Positions 53,538-64,000 of a stretch of 64,000 nucleotides of DNA are shown here, in pieces (position 1 is the first letter of the stretch; every line of letters begins with the position of its first letter). The stretch comes from Paralithodes platypus (Eukaryota; Arthropoda; Malacostraca; Decapoda; Lithodidae), in the NCBI GenBank assembly GCA_032716605.1, contig CM064571.1:11166405-11230404 (forward strand), in the 5' to 3' direction. The notes under the pieces were generated by a model. That model had not been told where the DNA came from and searched no databases. It saw nothing but the letters and a program-made list of their open reading frames with translations. A program made the position numbers and the translations under genes.

Positions 53538-55314
53538 TTGGGTAGTAGAGGGAATGAAGATTTGGAGAGACAGAAAAGAGCGAGGTACTTGGAGAAACAG
53601 AGAGTGGTGAAAAGAGTAGTGAAGGAAAGTAAGAGAAGAGTAGATAAGGAATTTGGAAAGAATCCGAGTGTAAAATGGAGAGAGTGTAAGAAACTGTTCT
53701 GGAAAGAAGTCAAGAAAGTTAGGGAAGGTAGCAAGGGAAACAGTAAGGGTGTGAAAGATAAGAATGGGCGAGTGGTAGCCGAGAAGCAAGAGAGAGTCGA
53801 AATATGGAGGGAGTACTTCAACGAATTGCTGAATGTAAGGAGTGAAGCGCCAGCAAACATAGTTGGATGGGGTATGGGAGGGAGAAGAAGAGAAGTAGTG
53901 GAGGAGGAGGTGGGGTTCAGGAGGTCAGAAGTGTGCGAAGCCATGAAAAGAGTGAAGTTGGGGAAAGCACCAGGAATAGATGGAGTGTGTGAGGAAATGC
54001 TGAGGTATGGTGGTGAGATAGTGATCGAATGGGTCTGGAAAAGGTGCAAACTAGCATGGGAGAAGGGGAGTGCACCTGATGACTGGAAGTCACCCTATAT
54101 AAGGGGAAAGAGGAATGTGTGGTAACCACTGAGGAATATATCATCTAAGCGTAGTAGGGAAGGTGTACAGTAGGATAGTGATTGAGAGAGTGAGAGCGAG
54201 AACGGAGAAATGGATAGGTGACGAGCAGGGCAGGTATAGGAAGGGAAGAGGATGTGTAGATCAAATTTTTACCCTGAAAAGTGTTGTGGAGAAATATCTC
54301 GAAGCAGCAAAAGCTGTATGTTGCCTTTATGGACTTGGAGAAGGCCTATGACAGAGTAGATAGAGAAGGCATGTGGAAAATACTTAGAATATACGGAGTA
54401 GATGGCAAGTTGCTGAAAGCAGTGAAGAGCATGTATGAGGGTGCAAAGGTGGCAGTACGTGTGAAGAATGAGCAGAGTGAGTTATTTGATCTGAATGTTG
54501 GGTTAAAACAGGGGTGTGTGATGTCCCCATGGTTGTTTACTGTATATATGGATGGAGTCATGAAATAAATACAAGGAAGAGCAGTGGATGTTGGTGTATC
54601 GCTGAAAAGAGATGGAAACGAATGGAAGCTACTTGTACTGCTGTTTGCTGATGATACAGTTCTGATGAGCAATAATGAATGGGAGTTGCAGGGTCTGGTA
54701 AATATGTTTGGAACAGTGTGCGAAAAACGGAGTCTGAAGGTAAATGTGGGGAAGAGCAAGGTTATGGTCTTCGAAAGGAGTAAAGTCACAGAGTGAGGTG
54801 AAGCTAAACGGTCAGGCTATGGAGATTGTCAGCTCATTTAAGTATCTGGGCAGTGTGCTGAGTAAAAATGGGAGTATGGAAGTGGGTGCAACAGGGGAAG
54901 AGGGTTGTAGGAATGCTGAAAGCAGTAACAAGAAATAGGGTGATCAGCATGGAAGTGAAGAAGTCCTTGCATGACAGTGTGGTAATCCCGAAACCGACTT
55001 ACGGAAGCGAAGCATGGACGTTGGTGGAGAGACTCGGACCAAGAGTGAGAGGGGTGGAAATGAGTTACTTTAGAAGTGCATGCGGAGTTACATGGAGTGA
55101 TAGACAGACGAAAGAGGAAGTAAGAGGGAGGTGTGGTGTGGAGGTAGATGTGCTGGAAAGTGTGAAAAGGAACACCTTGAGATGGTTCGACCATATGGAA
55201 CGTATAGGAAGTGAGAGAATGACTAAGAGGGTGTATGACAGCGAGGTGGAAGGACAGAGAGGGAGAGGTAAACCGAGAGAGGTGGAAGGATGGAGTGAAG
55301 AAGTATATGGATGA
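53538..55314 (+). pseudogene. Family H copy 4 reverse transcriptase and C-terminus
   Basis: 53538-54125 ends with LGKAPGIDGVCEEML and WEKGSAPDDWK, the pre-RT block. 54163-54351 and 54281-54568 cover QGRYRKGRGCVDQIF, MDLEKAYDRVDREG (motif A) and NVGLKQGCVMSPWLFTVYMD (motif B). 54584-54796 has LLFADDTVLMSNNE (motif C). 54868-55314 is the C-terminal region with LTYGSEAWTLVERL-like and SACGVTW segments. The AYDRV/GLKQGC/FADD signature fits the RTE clade better than CR1 or Jockey. Confidence 0.82.
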
Positions 55315-56086
55315 AGGCGGTGCTGGTTGGGAGGTGGGGCATCGACTGACTGGGGACAGAGGTGAATGAGGGCGTTACGTTCGTGGCCATCCCTTCGGGG
55401 ATCACGGCGTCAGGCAACTGATAGAATAGATTTTTGTTTTCTATATTCCAACTACTCCCTCTCAGGCATAGGCTATTAGCCTGGACATTCTACCGTTCAA
55501 CATGGTTAAGCTCATGAGGTCTCGTTCCAGTCTAGGAAGTAAGACATGTGAAGCACCCACTCACGGCATGATGCATCCCCATCTCTGAACCTGCTTCGCC
55601 ATTATGCTTCACTATCTCATCCCCTAGACTCGGACCTTCACTCTCAAAACACCACCTATTGAACAATTAAATCACTAGGCATTGCTCCCCTGTAACATAT
55701 TTTGAATATGGAAAATTCATACAGTGCTATTTAATCAGGGAACAATGAGGGTATTTGTTGGCATTTCGGTGGGCTTTGTGATGATGCACTGATACTAGGT
55801 ACAGCACAAATTCCATCCCAATAATACCTTCCCATTGATATATTGGGATTCGAACCAGAGTCCATTTCATTGCAAAGGAGTACAAAGGAGTACAAAGGAA
55901 ATCAAGCAACAACAAATCTAGTGACCCTTCTAGGCTGCTTGTCCTCCAAAACTCTGAAGATCAAGTGTCCAAACAGTGGTTTAGAGTGGGTAAGGGAATA
56001 TTGGAAAGGGAACCAATGTCCATGGCAGGATTAGGAAGTTAGTAGGGGACAGATGGGTTAGTAACTGAGGGGTTAATCAAATAAAG

Positions 56087-57923
56087 TTATTCATTTACAA
56101 ATGCAGTCAGTCGCGGGTTTGATGCAAGATATTTGTCTAGACGAAGTTTAAAAGAACCAACGGTGCTGCAGTCTATGACGTCCCGGGGAAGCCCATTCCA
56201 CAAGTTGACAACTCGATTGAAGAAGAAATTCTTAAATTCGTGTGAGTTAAAAGATTTACCAATAATTTTGCAACCGTTTCCCCGCGTGTAATTTGATTGG
56301 TCGATAGTGAAGTACTTACTACAGTTCATATTGTCGATGCCTTTGATGATTTTGAACACTTGCATTAAGCCGCCTCTTAATCTGCGCTGGGTTAAAGGAA
56401 ATAGATTTAATTCTCTAAGACGTTCCTCGTATGGTTTGTTCTTTAGGCTAGGTATCATTTTAGTAACTCTACGTTGAACTCGTTCTAGCTTGTCTATATC
56501 TTTTTGGTAATAAGGGCACCAGGATTGAACGCACTATTTCAGAAGAGGGCGGACTAAGGAGTTGTAAAGGGTTAGGATAACTTCTTTGGATTTAAGCTCA
56601 AATAACCTGCCTATAAAGCCAATTATTTTGTTTGCTTTCTTAACAACTTCTGAACATTGTTGACTCGGTTTTAGGTTACTCGATATTGTTACTCCCAGAT
56701 CGGTTTCTCTGTTTACATTCTTAAGCTGAGTGCCATTCATCGAATAGTTTGCTTTCTCATTTTGGTATCCGATATGTAGTACTTGACATTTATCTGCATT
56801 GAAACTCATTTGCCAAATTTGGGCCCAACATGACAACTTATCTAGATTGTGTTGCATATCGTCAACTTGTTCTTTTGAGAGTACGCTATTTGCAATTTTT
56901 TGTATCGTCAACAAATTTTGAGATTGTACAGGTGGGACCCTCATCTATGTCGTTGATGTAAATTAGAAAGAAAATTGGTCCTAGTACCGATCCTTGGGGT
57001 ACCCCGCTACTTACATTGGTCCCTTTAGATGCCTTACCATTTATGACTACTCTTTGCTTTCTGTCGCTGAGCCAATTTTCTATCCATTTCAACACACCGT
57101 CTTGTATTCCATGCGCTTTTAGTTTTTGCAGTAAACGTTTGTGGGGAACTTTGTCAAAGGCCTTTTGAAAATCAAGGTATATAATATCTACAGCTTTACT
57201 CTCATCATAGAGGTTGAGGATATCGTGGAAGAAGTCTAAGAGGTTTGTTAAACAGGATTTTTTTTTACGAATGCCGTGTTGAGTATCTTTAGGTATGTTA
57301 TTTTCCGCTAAGTGATTTACGAGTCTGTCTCTTATGAGTGTTTCTAGCATTTTACATACAACTGACGTTAAGCTAATTGGACGATAGTTACTGGGTAGGG
57401 ATTTGCTGCCTTATTTTAATATCGGTGTTAGGTTGGCTAGCTTCCACTGATCAGGCATAATTCTAGACTGCAATGATTTATTGAATAGCAATGTCAGTGG
57501 TTTGGAGAGCTCATCCTTAACTTTATTTAGAACTCTAGGTGAGATTGTATCAGGTCCAGGCGTTTTATTTACCTTTAGTTTATCTAAACATTTCAATACT
57601 TCTCTCTCTGTAATGGTGATATTGCTTAAAATATCAGAATTATCAATCTGAATCGGCGATGCGGTAGGGATATCATGGAGGTCTGTAAAAACTGATGCAA
57701 AGAAGGTAGTGAGGGCATTACTCATTTGTACTTCGGCTTTGGTGTATTCTCCATTTTCATCGACTAACGGTCCAACAGTTGAAGTAAGTACTTTTTTCTT
57801 TCTGTTATAACTATAGAATTCTTTCGGGTTTGTTTTACTTTGATTCGCAACATGTAACTCCAGGATCTTTTTACCTTGCTCAATTAACTTTTTGGCTTTG
57901 CGTCGTAGTTCTACTAATTTCAC
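56087..57923 (-). pseudogene. CR1 copy 2 reverse transcriptase, broken into four frames
   Basis: 57411-57923 covers the linker and TPGPDTISPR. 56886-57350 holds LDFQKAFDKVP and SGVPQGSVLGPIFF. 56534-56944 begins after motif C, whose region reads FVDDTK in 56886-57350 (Ala to Val). 56087-56458 is the C-terminus ending LRLDKYLASNP. Breaks lie near 57350-57411, 56900 and 56458-56534. Confidence 0.85.
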
Positions 57924-58006
57924 TCGTTCTTCGTAATTTTGTGAGGATTTTAATCTATATTAGCAATCTTTTTAGAAAGCAAACTGTCTGAAATCTCTTT
58001 ATTCCA

Positions 58007-58723
58007 CTATTTTGGCTTATCATTATGGACTGTACGCCGTATTTTCGATGGTATGTAGTCTTGCACTGATTTTAGGTACGTGGTTGCAAATAATTCCCAA
58101 GATGTATTTATGTCGTTATTGTTATTCAGAAAGCTCCAGTCAGTATCTTTAAACATAGCTCTAAGTTTACGGATGTTTGCTTTCTTGAAATTAGGGACTT
58201 TCTCGATGCTGCTATTTGGTTCATTACTAGTAAACTTTAAACTGAAATTTATCGTACGATGGTCGCTGTTACTGAATTCATCACCAACATTCAAATTATC
58301 TATTAATTCTTCTTTTGTTACAAGTACAATATCAAGAATGGTATTACCACGGGTCGGCGATCGAACAAATTGATAGAGCGAACTTTCTTGCAAGTTCGCA
58401 TACAAGTCATGTCCAGAGTGTGAAGTAAGAGTATTGCCCCACTTGGTCACAGGTAAATTAAAGTCGCCAAAAATTATGGTATCTTGTGAGTTACTTACAT
58501 CTGCAATTTGTTCGTAAATTTCTCGGTCATTTTGCACTGATTGAGCTGGAGGTCTGTATATTAATGCAAGTATTATTTTTGTACCTTTATTATTCTCTAA
58601 TAGCACAAAGGATGTGTCGACGTTCACAATTTGAGGTTTTGACAAGATGGTCGGGTTAAGACTTTCTTTGATAAAAAGTAAAACGCCACCTCCATTTTTA
58701 TTTATTCGGCTTTTCTCAAACAT
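58007..58723 (-). pseudogene. CR1 copy 2 endonuclease joined to linker
   Basis: 238 residues from MFEKSRINKNGGGVLLFIKE through FGDFNLPVTKWGN, GNTILDIVL and SNSDHRTINF into AMFKDTDWSFLNNNNDINTS. In this copy the endonuclease and RT linker are in one frame, which reveals the single-base loss in copy 1 at about 14380. Confidence 0.88.
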
Positions 58724-58806
58724 TACATAACCGGGAAGTGAATTCTCTACTAAAATGTCTCTGTCTTCTATTACCAGTCCAGTGGCAAGACCACACCACC
58801 ACTCCT

Positions 58807-59130
58807 CCCCTTAGGTATGGGAAAAATTAGATCCGTAGTTACCCCGCCAACTTAATCTTTATTTAAGAGTTGCAGGAACGAATAGGAGTTACAGGAACAC
58901 AATTTGATTGTAGAAACAGTGTGTAATTACAGAAACTTGATAAGTAGTTGAAGTACAGAATGTAGTTATATAACATTATTAACAAAATATTTCCCATATA
59001 GGGACAAATATCTGCACCATTCTTGACGGCACTAAGCGTTGTATCTAAGTGTGTGTTAAGGGAGCTCAAACGGTATTGTGCAGCATAATTTACTGGTTCG
59101 GCTCAATGGTTTAAGGAGGGGGTTTAGTTT
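58807..59130. other. Unassigned sequence
   Basis: No gene recognised. Confidence 0.45.
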
Positions 59131-59134
59131 GCTC

Positions 59135-59375
59135 TCTAAACCTCTATCAAACTTTAAAAATACCCACAAGACCCACCTTCGATATAAATGTGTACATTTT
59201 TCTGTAGAATAATGTCCTGGCCGATTGCTCCTCAAATGCAGGCTCACTATCGCTCGCCAGGAATTTTTTTTACACGTAAATGGCATGAAAGGTCTTAATA
59301 TTGGCAAAGAAATGGGGCAAAATGTCTGAAAATCGCCAAACTAATGAGGCAAATGTCTTGAAATCTCATAAAGGG
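59135..59375 (+). repeat. P-family repeat, copy 5
   Basis: Contains ATGTGTACATTTTTCTGTAG, AGGCTCACTATCGCTCGCC, TTAATATTGGCAAAGAAATG and AATCGCCAAACTAATGAGGC, the inverted counterparts of phrases in copies 1 and 2, in the same order as copy 4. Confidence 0.6.
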
Positions 59376-59387
59376 GGTATCACACTG

Positions 59388-60100
59388 TGCGACTTTTCGA
59401 TGGCGAACGCCCAGCGACAGAGGACGACAGGATTTTTTTGTCTATGTCCCAAAATTCGCCATATTCGCTCGAACATTCTCCCATTGTCGCCAAAATCGCA
59501 CATCGGTCACCCTAGAGTTGCCCATGTAAGCCCAGATTCGCCGTAAATTTTGAGCATACCCAAAAAACGGCTGCGAATTCAAAATGTTGGCAAATGTTGT
59601 GCGACATTCGCCCTTTGTCTCACTTAATTCGCCCTTGGTCGCACTATAGGTGCACAATTCGTACTTTTATCCCCGTATTCGCCATTACCGGCGAATGTTG
59701 GCTAATTTTGCGAATGTTGGGCGAATCGAGCTAATGTTGTGCGAATGCCGAGCGAATATTGGGCGAATATGTACGATTGTGGGGAATGCTCTTTGAGCTT
59801 TGGAGCGAATATGGCGATTTGCCATTATTGGCATCGCTGCTTGTGGGAGAATTCGCTTGATTATGGCGACTACCGTGCGGTGATTGTGCGAATGCAGTGA
59901 GTGTTTCGGCGAATATCAGCTAATACAACACGTCAAAAGGGCGACATGGGGCGAATGATGGTCGAATGAGGACGAACGATGGGCACAGAAATCATATCGG
60001 GGACGCCGCAACCCTTGCGATAACACTACCTACGGTCGCCCACTTTTCACAGACCATATATAAACGCCAGTCCTGTCAGGAGGTCATTACCCTAGTTTTG
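59388..60100. repeat. Region of scattered GCGAAT motifs; possible transposon terminus
   Basis: Starts GGGGGTATCACACTGTGCGA and holds many copies of GGCGAAT or its complement ATTCGCC in both orientations up to about 59960, without a fixed period. The GC content and motif density set it apart from flanking DNA. Such arrays occur in termini of some DNA transposons, but no matching right end is visible in the window. Confidence 0.5.
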
Positions 60101-60191
60101 ACGACCGCGATCGCATGCACCTACACCCGTCCGCGCACCCGTTTTCCAAACATTCATCATAGCAAGAAATCCAAAGCCTACAAAGAAGACA

Positions 60192-61955
60192 TTGAAGAAG
60201 GCCCCCAAGAAGTCTACACCCAAGGCAAAGAAGAGTGACACACCCCAAGACCCACAACCAGGCACCAGTACCGAAAGACTTGCAAGTGCATCCCCTTCTT
60301 CGTCCCAGTCATCGCACTCTGGCTCACCCAAATCGCCACGGCGGGGACTGGAGGAGGAGAGGCAAGTGGAGCGAGCGACCATCACAACTGAGGAGGAGGA
60401 ATCCGAGCATCATACCTCCTCAGATTCTAAGCCTCCTCCAGGCAAGAGAAACTATGTTGCCTTCATTGACGAGCAGGAGCAAGACCTGGTGGAATGGTTT
60501 CATGAGAGACCATTCCTTTATAATAAGGGCCTGAAGGCATTCAGGAATAAAGAAAAAAAGGAGGCCGCCAACGACGAGAAGGCCAAATCTCTCAATGTAA
60601 CTGGTAAGTTGAAAACATCAAAGTGAGTGTTTGTTTGAAACTGTGCAATAATGTTTGAAAAAAAAAGTGTTTTGCATATCAAATAAAATTGACATTGTGT
60701 GCGAAGCATTGTTGGTTTATGATAACGTGATTAATTGGGTGCCCTGGTGTCAAAAACTTTGTTATTTGCATATTTTCTTTATTGCACAGGTCATGCAAAC
60801 ACGCGTGAATTCTGTAAACACTGTTATTTGTGATATTTTGTGTTTTTACAAGGGTACTATCATACCCTGTGTGCAGGTGCTTTTTGTGAAATATTTCATT
60901 ATATATAACTGACGTACATATGACCAGTTTAAAGTGACATAGAATAATTGCTGTTGTTGATCGCCAGCAAATATTTTCGGTGTCATAGATTTTCAATACA
61001 TTTCAATGTATACGTTTATTAACTCTTGTTTTTTTCTTCTTTAACAGTCCCTCAACTTAGGCTGTGGGTGAAGGGAATGAAAACTCGATACGAGAAGCTG
61101 AGCAATGTCAAGTCTGGCCTGAAGACCAAGTACCCCACCAAGAGGGAAACATGGATTCTAGCCAACTTCAGCTTCCTGTTTCGCCACATAGCCAGGGTCA
61201 AGGGACGCACGAACGAGGAGGTAATTATGCGGATTTCTTTAATATTTCTATAAAATTTAAGGTATTTCATTGATTCGTCATTAAATGTTGAAAACATATT
61301 TTTTCTTACAACGGAATAAATCGGGTGTTATCAAGAGAAGAACATTGTGCACATAATTATTTAGGTTTTATTGAAACTTTTAATTTAATCTTTTGTGACT
61401 CAGGGAATATTGACTTTTTATTAAATGATTATTTGTTAAACATTTTCATAATGTGTTGACATAGGATAGGTAAAATACATGCTATTGATTAAATGTCATA
61501 TATATTAAAATATAGAAGAATCATCTCCGATCCATTGCAAAGGTCACCTTCCACCACTTCCTCAGCGAAATACCACATCTGTAAAAGTAATAAGGTTCAA
61601 TATTATTACTTATAAAGAAATCGCGGACAGGTTGGTAGACAAGTACCATGAAGAACTTTCGAACACACTGACGACAGGTATATTAGGGAGAACTGGGCAC
61701 TTTCATCACTATGCCAAGTGGTGAAGGTGCCCAGCCTTCTGTAATACACGTGGGGCAAGTAGGTTTGAAACCTGGCCATAATACCTCTCTCTCAACAAGT
61801 ATTATTATTTTATTCATGTGCATAATATTATTATTTTTTCTTTGCAGTTCCTCGATCGTTCAAGGCAGAGGGGTGGCGACAGCGACCTGGGCGTGGAACT
61901 GCTTGACGAGCACGAGGACAAGGATATAACCCCTGCCGGTGACCCCCTGCCATGA
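60192..61955 (+). CDS. MADF-domain (Myb/SANT-like) protein, three spliced exons
   Basis: Exon 1 (..60603) is open from about 60102 with no ATG in frame, so an upstream exon or a lost start is likely; 60192 is a TTG and only nominal. It encodes a Lys/Pro/Ser-rich N-terminus (KKAPKKSTPKAKK) and then NYVAFIDEQEQDLVEWFHER. Donor CTG|GTAAGT at 60604, acceptor TTTAACAG at 61047. Exon 2 (61048-61220) continues in frame: VPQLRLWVKGMKTRYEKL and ETWILANFSFLFRHI. Donor GAG|GTAATT at 61221, acceptor TTTGCAG at 61847. Exon 3 (61848-61955) has FLDRSRQRGGDSDLGVELL and ends at TGA. The middle is a MADF domain, a DNA-binding fold related to Myb/SANT. MADF proteins are common host regulators in arthropods and are also carried by PIF/Harbinger-type transposons. 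About 230 residues. After the TGA another frame reads PKGVKRTKPSHPSDDDDMM to a GTAAGC donor near 62014, so an extra C in the run at about 61943 may have shifted the frame. Confidence 0.7.
60604..61047 (+). other. Intron 1 of the MADF gene
   Basis: 444 bp, GTAAGT..TTCTTTAACAG, AT-rich, phase 1. Joining the exons gives an uninterrupted MADF domain across the junction (SLNVT then VPQLRLW). Confidence 0.75.
61221..61847 (+). other. Intron 2 of the MADF gene
   Basis: 627 bp, GTAATT..TTTCTTTGCAG, phase 0, AT-rich with a T-rich tract before the acceptor. Confidence 0.65.
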
Positions 61956-62109
61956 CCCGAAGGGTGTCAAACGCACCAAACCTTCCCATCCATCGGACGA
62001 TGATGATATGATGGTAAGCGCATCTGTAATTTTTTTAATATTCTTATATACTGTACATATATACTGTATATATATAAATATATAAATAAATATATATATA
62101 GAGTATATA

Positions 62110-64000
62110 TATATCTATCTATCTATTGCCTGACGCCGTGATCCCCGAAGGGGTGGCCACGAACGAACCGCCCCCATGCACCTCTGTCCCCAGTCAGTCG
62201 ACGCCCCTCCCCCCAACCAGCACCGCCTTCGTTCATGTACTTCCTCACTCCATCCTTCCACCTCATATTCGGTCTACCTCTCCCCCTCTGTCCCTCCACC
62301 TCGCTCTCGTACACCCTCTTAGTCATTCTCTCGCTTTCCATACGTTCCATATGGCCGAACCATCTCAAGTTGTTCCTTTTCACACTTTCCAGCACATCTA
62401 CCTCCACACCACACCTCCTTCTTACTTCCTCATTAGTCTGTCTATCCCTCCATGTAACTCCGCACGCACTCCTTAAGTAATTCATTTCCACTGCTCTCAC
62501 TCTTGGTCTGAGTCTCTCAACCAACGTCCATGCTTCGCTTCCGTAAGTCAGTGTCGGGATTACCACACTGTCATGCAAGGACTTCTTCACTTCCATACTG
62601 ACCACCCTATTTCTTGTTACTGCTTTTAGCGTTCCTACAACCCTCTTCCCCTGTTGTACCCTCTCCCGCACCTCTTCATCCATAGTCCCATCTTTACTCA
62701 ACACACTGCCCAGATACTTAAAAGAGTTGACGATCTCCATAGCCTGACCGTTCAGCTTCACCTCACACTCTGTGACTTCACCCCTTTCGAAGACCATAAC
62801 CTTGCTCTTCCCCGTATTTACCTTCAAATTCCGTTTTTCGCACACTGTTCCAAACTCATTTACCAGACCCTGCAACTCCCATTCATTATCACTCATCAGA
62901 ACTGTATCATCCGCAAACAGCAGTATAGGTAGCTTCCACTCAATTCCCTCCCTTTTCAGCGATACACCAACATTCACTGCTCTTGATAGTATTTCTTTCA
63001 TGACTCCATCCATATATACAGTAAACAACCACGGGGACATCACACACCCCTGTTTCAAACCAACATTCAGGTCAAAGAACTCGCTCTGCTTTTGCACCCT
63101 CATACATGCTCTTCACTGCTTTCAGCAACTTGCCCTCTACTCCGTATATTCTAAGTACTTTCCACAAACCTTCTCTATCCACTCTGTCATAGGCCTTCTC
63201 CAAGTCCATAAAGGCAACATACACCTTTTGTTCTTCTCCAGATACTTCTCCACAACACAATTCTAAAAATCTGATCTACACATCCTCTTCCCTTGCTGAC
63301 TAGCCCCTGCTCGTCGCCTATCCATTTCTCCGTTCTCACTCTCACTCTCTCAATCACTACCCTACTGTATACCTTCCCTACTACGCTTGAAGACATATTC
63401 CTCGGTGGTTACCACACTCTCTTTCCCCTTTGCCCTTATATAGGGGGACTATTATGCCAGTCTTCCAGTCATCGGCAGTCCCCTTCTCCCATGCTAGTTT
63501 GCACATTTTCCATACCCATTCTATCACTATCTCACCACCATACCTCAACATTTCCCCACACACTCCATCTGTTCCTGGTGCTTTCCCCAACTTCACTCTT
63601 TTCATGGCTTCCCACACTTATGACCTCCTGATCCCCACCTCCTCCTCCACTACTTCTCTTCTTCTCCCTCCCATACCATATCCAGCTATGTTTGCTGGCT
63701 CTTCATTCCTTTCATTTAGCAACTCACTGAAGTACTCCCTCCATCTTTCGACTCTCTCTTGCTTCTCGGCTAGCATTCTCCCATTCTTATCTTTCACACC
63801 CTTACTGTTTCCCTTGCTACCTTCCCTAACTTTCTTGACTTCTTTCCAGAACAGTTTCTTACTCTCCCCCCATTTTACACTCAGATTCCTTCCAAATTCC
63901 TCATCTACTCTTCTCTTACTTTCCTTCACTACTCTCTTCACCACCCTCTTACTCTCCACGTACCTCGCTCGTTTCTGTCTCTCGGAATCTTCATTCCCTC
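62110..64000 (-). mobile_element. LINE family H copy 5, runs off the right edge
   Basis: The minus-strand copy has its 3' TAGA-type tail at 62110-62125, preceded by an AT microsatellite, and extends beyond the window. It is the best preserved H copy seen. It lies just past the last visible exon of the MADF gene, in opposite orientation. Confidence 0.92.
62123..63960 (-). pseudogene. Family H copy 5 reverse transcriptase, partly open
   Basis: 62123-63103 is a 326-residue frame with NVGLKQGCVMSPWLFTVYMD, LLFADDTVLMSDNE, GKSKVMVFERGEVTECEVK, LTYGSEAWTLVERLRPRVRA and LRWFGHMERME, ending at the conserved FGDHGVRQ. Upstream frames 63072-63260 (LEKAYDRVDREG), 63187-63396 (VGKVYSRVVIERV), 63381-63617 (LGKAPGTDGVCGEM) and 63618-63959 (linker) are each offset, so at least four frameshifts separate them. 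Confidence 0.88.

Larger units (their letters stand above)
52276..55430 (+). mobile_element. LINE family H copy 4 (RTE-like), nearly full length but decayed
   Basis: The 5' leader (52276-52395) contains CCTGCGCGTCATAAAAGGAG and a GC-rich turn, as in RTE-like decapod repeats I have seen. Then endonuclease, RT, C-terminal region and a 3' end GGCGTCAGGCAACTGATAGA. About 3.15 kb. At least six frame breaks. Sequence matches copies 2, 3 and 5 closely. Confidence 0.85.
55871..58769 (-). mobile_element. CR1-like LINE family B copy 2, 5'-truncated
   Basis: Minus strand from an incomplete endonuclease (58769) through the RT to the 3' UTR and terminal CTTTGTACTC repeats (AGGAGTACAAAGGAGTAC.. on plus, 55873 on). 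ORF1 and the first endonuclease block are missing. Several frameshifts. Bases ATT are shared at the two junctions with SINE D, consistent with at most a very short target duplication. Confidence 0.88.
55433..58806 (-). mobile_element. SINE D copy 2, split by CR1 copy 2
   Basis: The minus-strand body lies at 55433-55869 and includes the B-box region GGGATTCGAACCAGAGTCC. The rest of the tRNA-like head reappears at 58770-58806 (CCAGTCCAGTGGCAAGACCA, compare the reverse of 48490-48520). The CR1 copy lies exactly between. It directly abuts the 3' end of H copy 4. Confidence 0.82.

Noticed and set aside
60192..60194. TTG as the true start of the MADF protein
   Set aside because: The frame is open upstream to about 60102 and no ATG is available, so the N-terminus probably lies in another exon.

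Overview
The window looks like intergenic DNA from a large, repeat-rich eukaryotic genome, most likely an arthropod and probably a decapod crustacean. The supports are many non-LTR retrotransposon lineages, tRNA-derived SINEs, long GA/CT/TG/AT microsatellites, spliceosomal introns with GT..AG borders, and an RTE-like 5' leader (about 52276-52395) of a type I associate with decapod repeats. The taxonomic call is inference. There is no bacterial-style operon, rRNA gene, intact tRNA gene or CRISPR array.

Nearly all recognisable coding sequence belongs to mobile elements. Family A (Jockey/Nimb-like LINE) has two copies reaching the same 5' end (7776-11191 and 47941-52023, minus strand) and four fragments. 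Family B (CR1-like, with an SGNH-esterase ORF1) has a near-complete plus-strand copy at about 12500-16785 and a 5'-truncated minus-strand copy at 55871-58769. Family C lies at 20728-23300. Families E and F are related CR1/L2-like LINEs at about 25833-30165 and 38930-41510; E carries an NPGP (2A-like) motif and a PHD-like finger. Family H (RTE-like, TAGA-type 3' tail) has five copies, one running off the right edge. No LINE copy looks fully intact.

The small DNA elements are the most unusual layer. Several unrelated non-autonomous families are bordered by TTAA: J (three copies, each exactly 479 bp), L (two copies, each exactly 227 bp), K (285 bp), M (402 bp), N (153 bp) and a foldback element P3 (378 bp). 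For J, L and K the window itself supplies an unoccupied or paralogous site. There is also a hAT-like 539-bp element with an 8-bp duplication, and a 4.94-kb long-TIR element (R).

Nesting gives a relative chronology. LINE C is inside element R, which is inside a SINE. A CR1 copy is inside another SINE. A SINE, a GC-rich 406-bp retro-insert and an H fragment lie inside A copies. J is inside a tandem duplication of K, which is inside E. L is inside SINE G, which is inside an older repeat (T). SINE G is also tandemly repeated inside F.

Non-TE candidates are few. A three-exon MADF-domain gene (60192-61955) splices in frame but may itself be transposon cargo. Two degenerate coding-like stretches (about 42390-44160 plus; 37890-38400 minus) are not recognised. 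Two satellites sit side by side: 47 bp x 8 at 33361-33736 and 32 bp x 24 at 33800-34567. AT-rich gaps such as 45755-47468 and 35890-37850 show nothing I can name.
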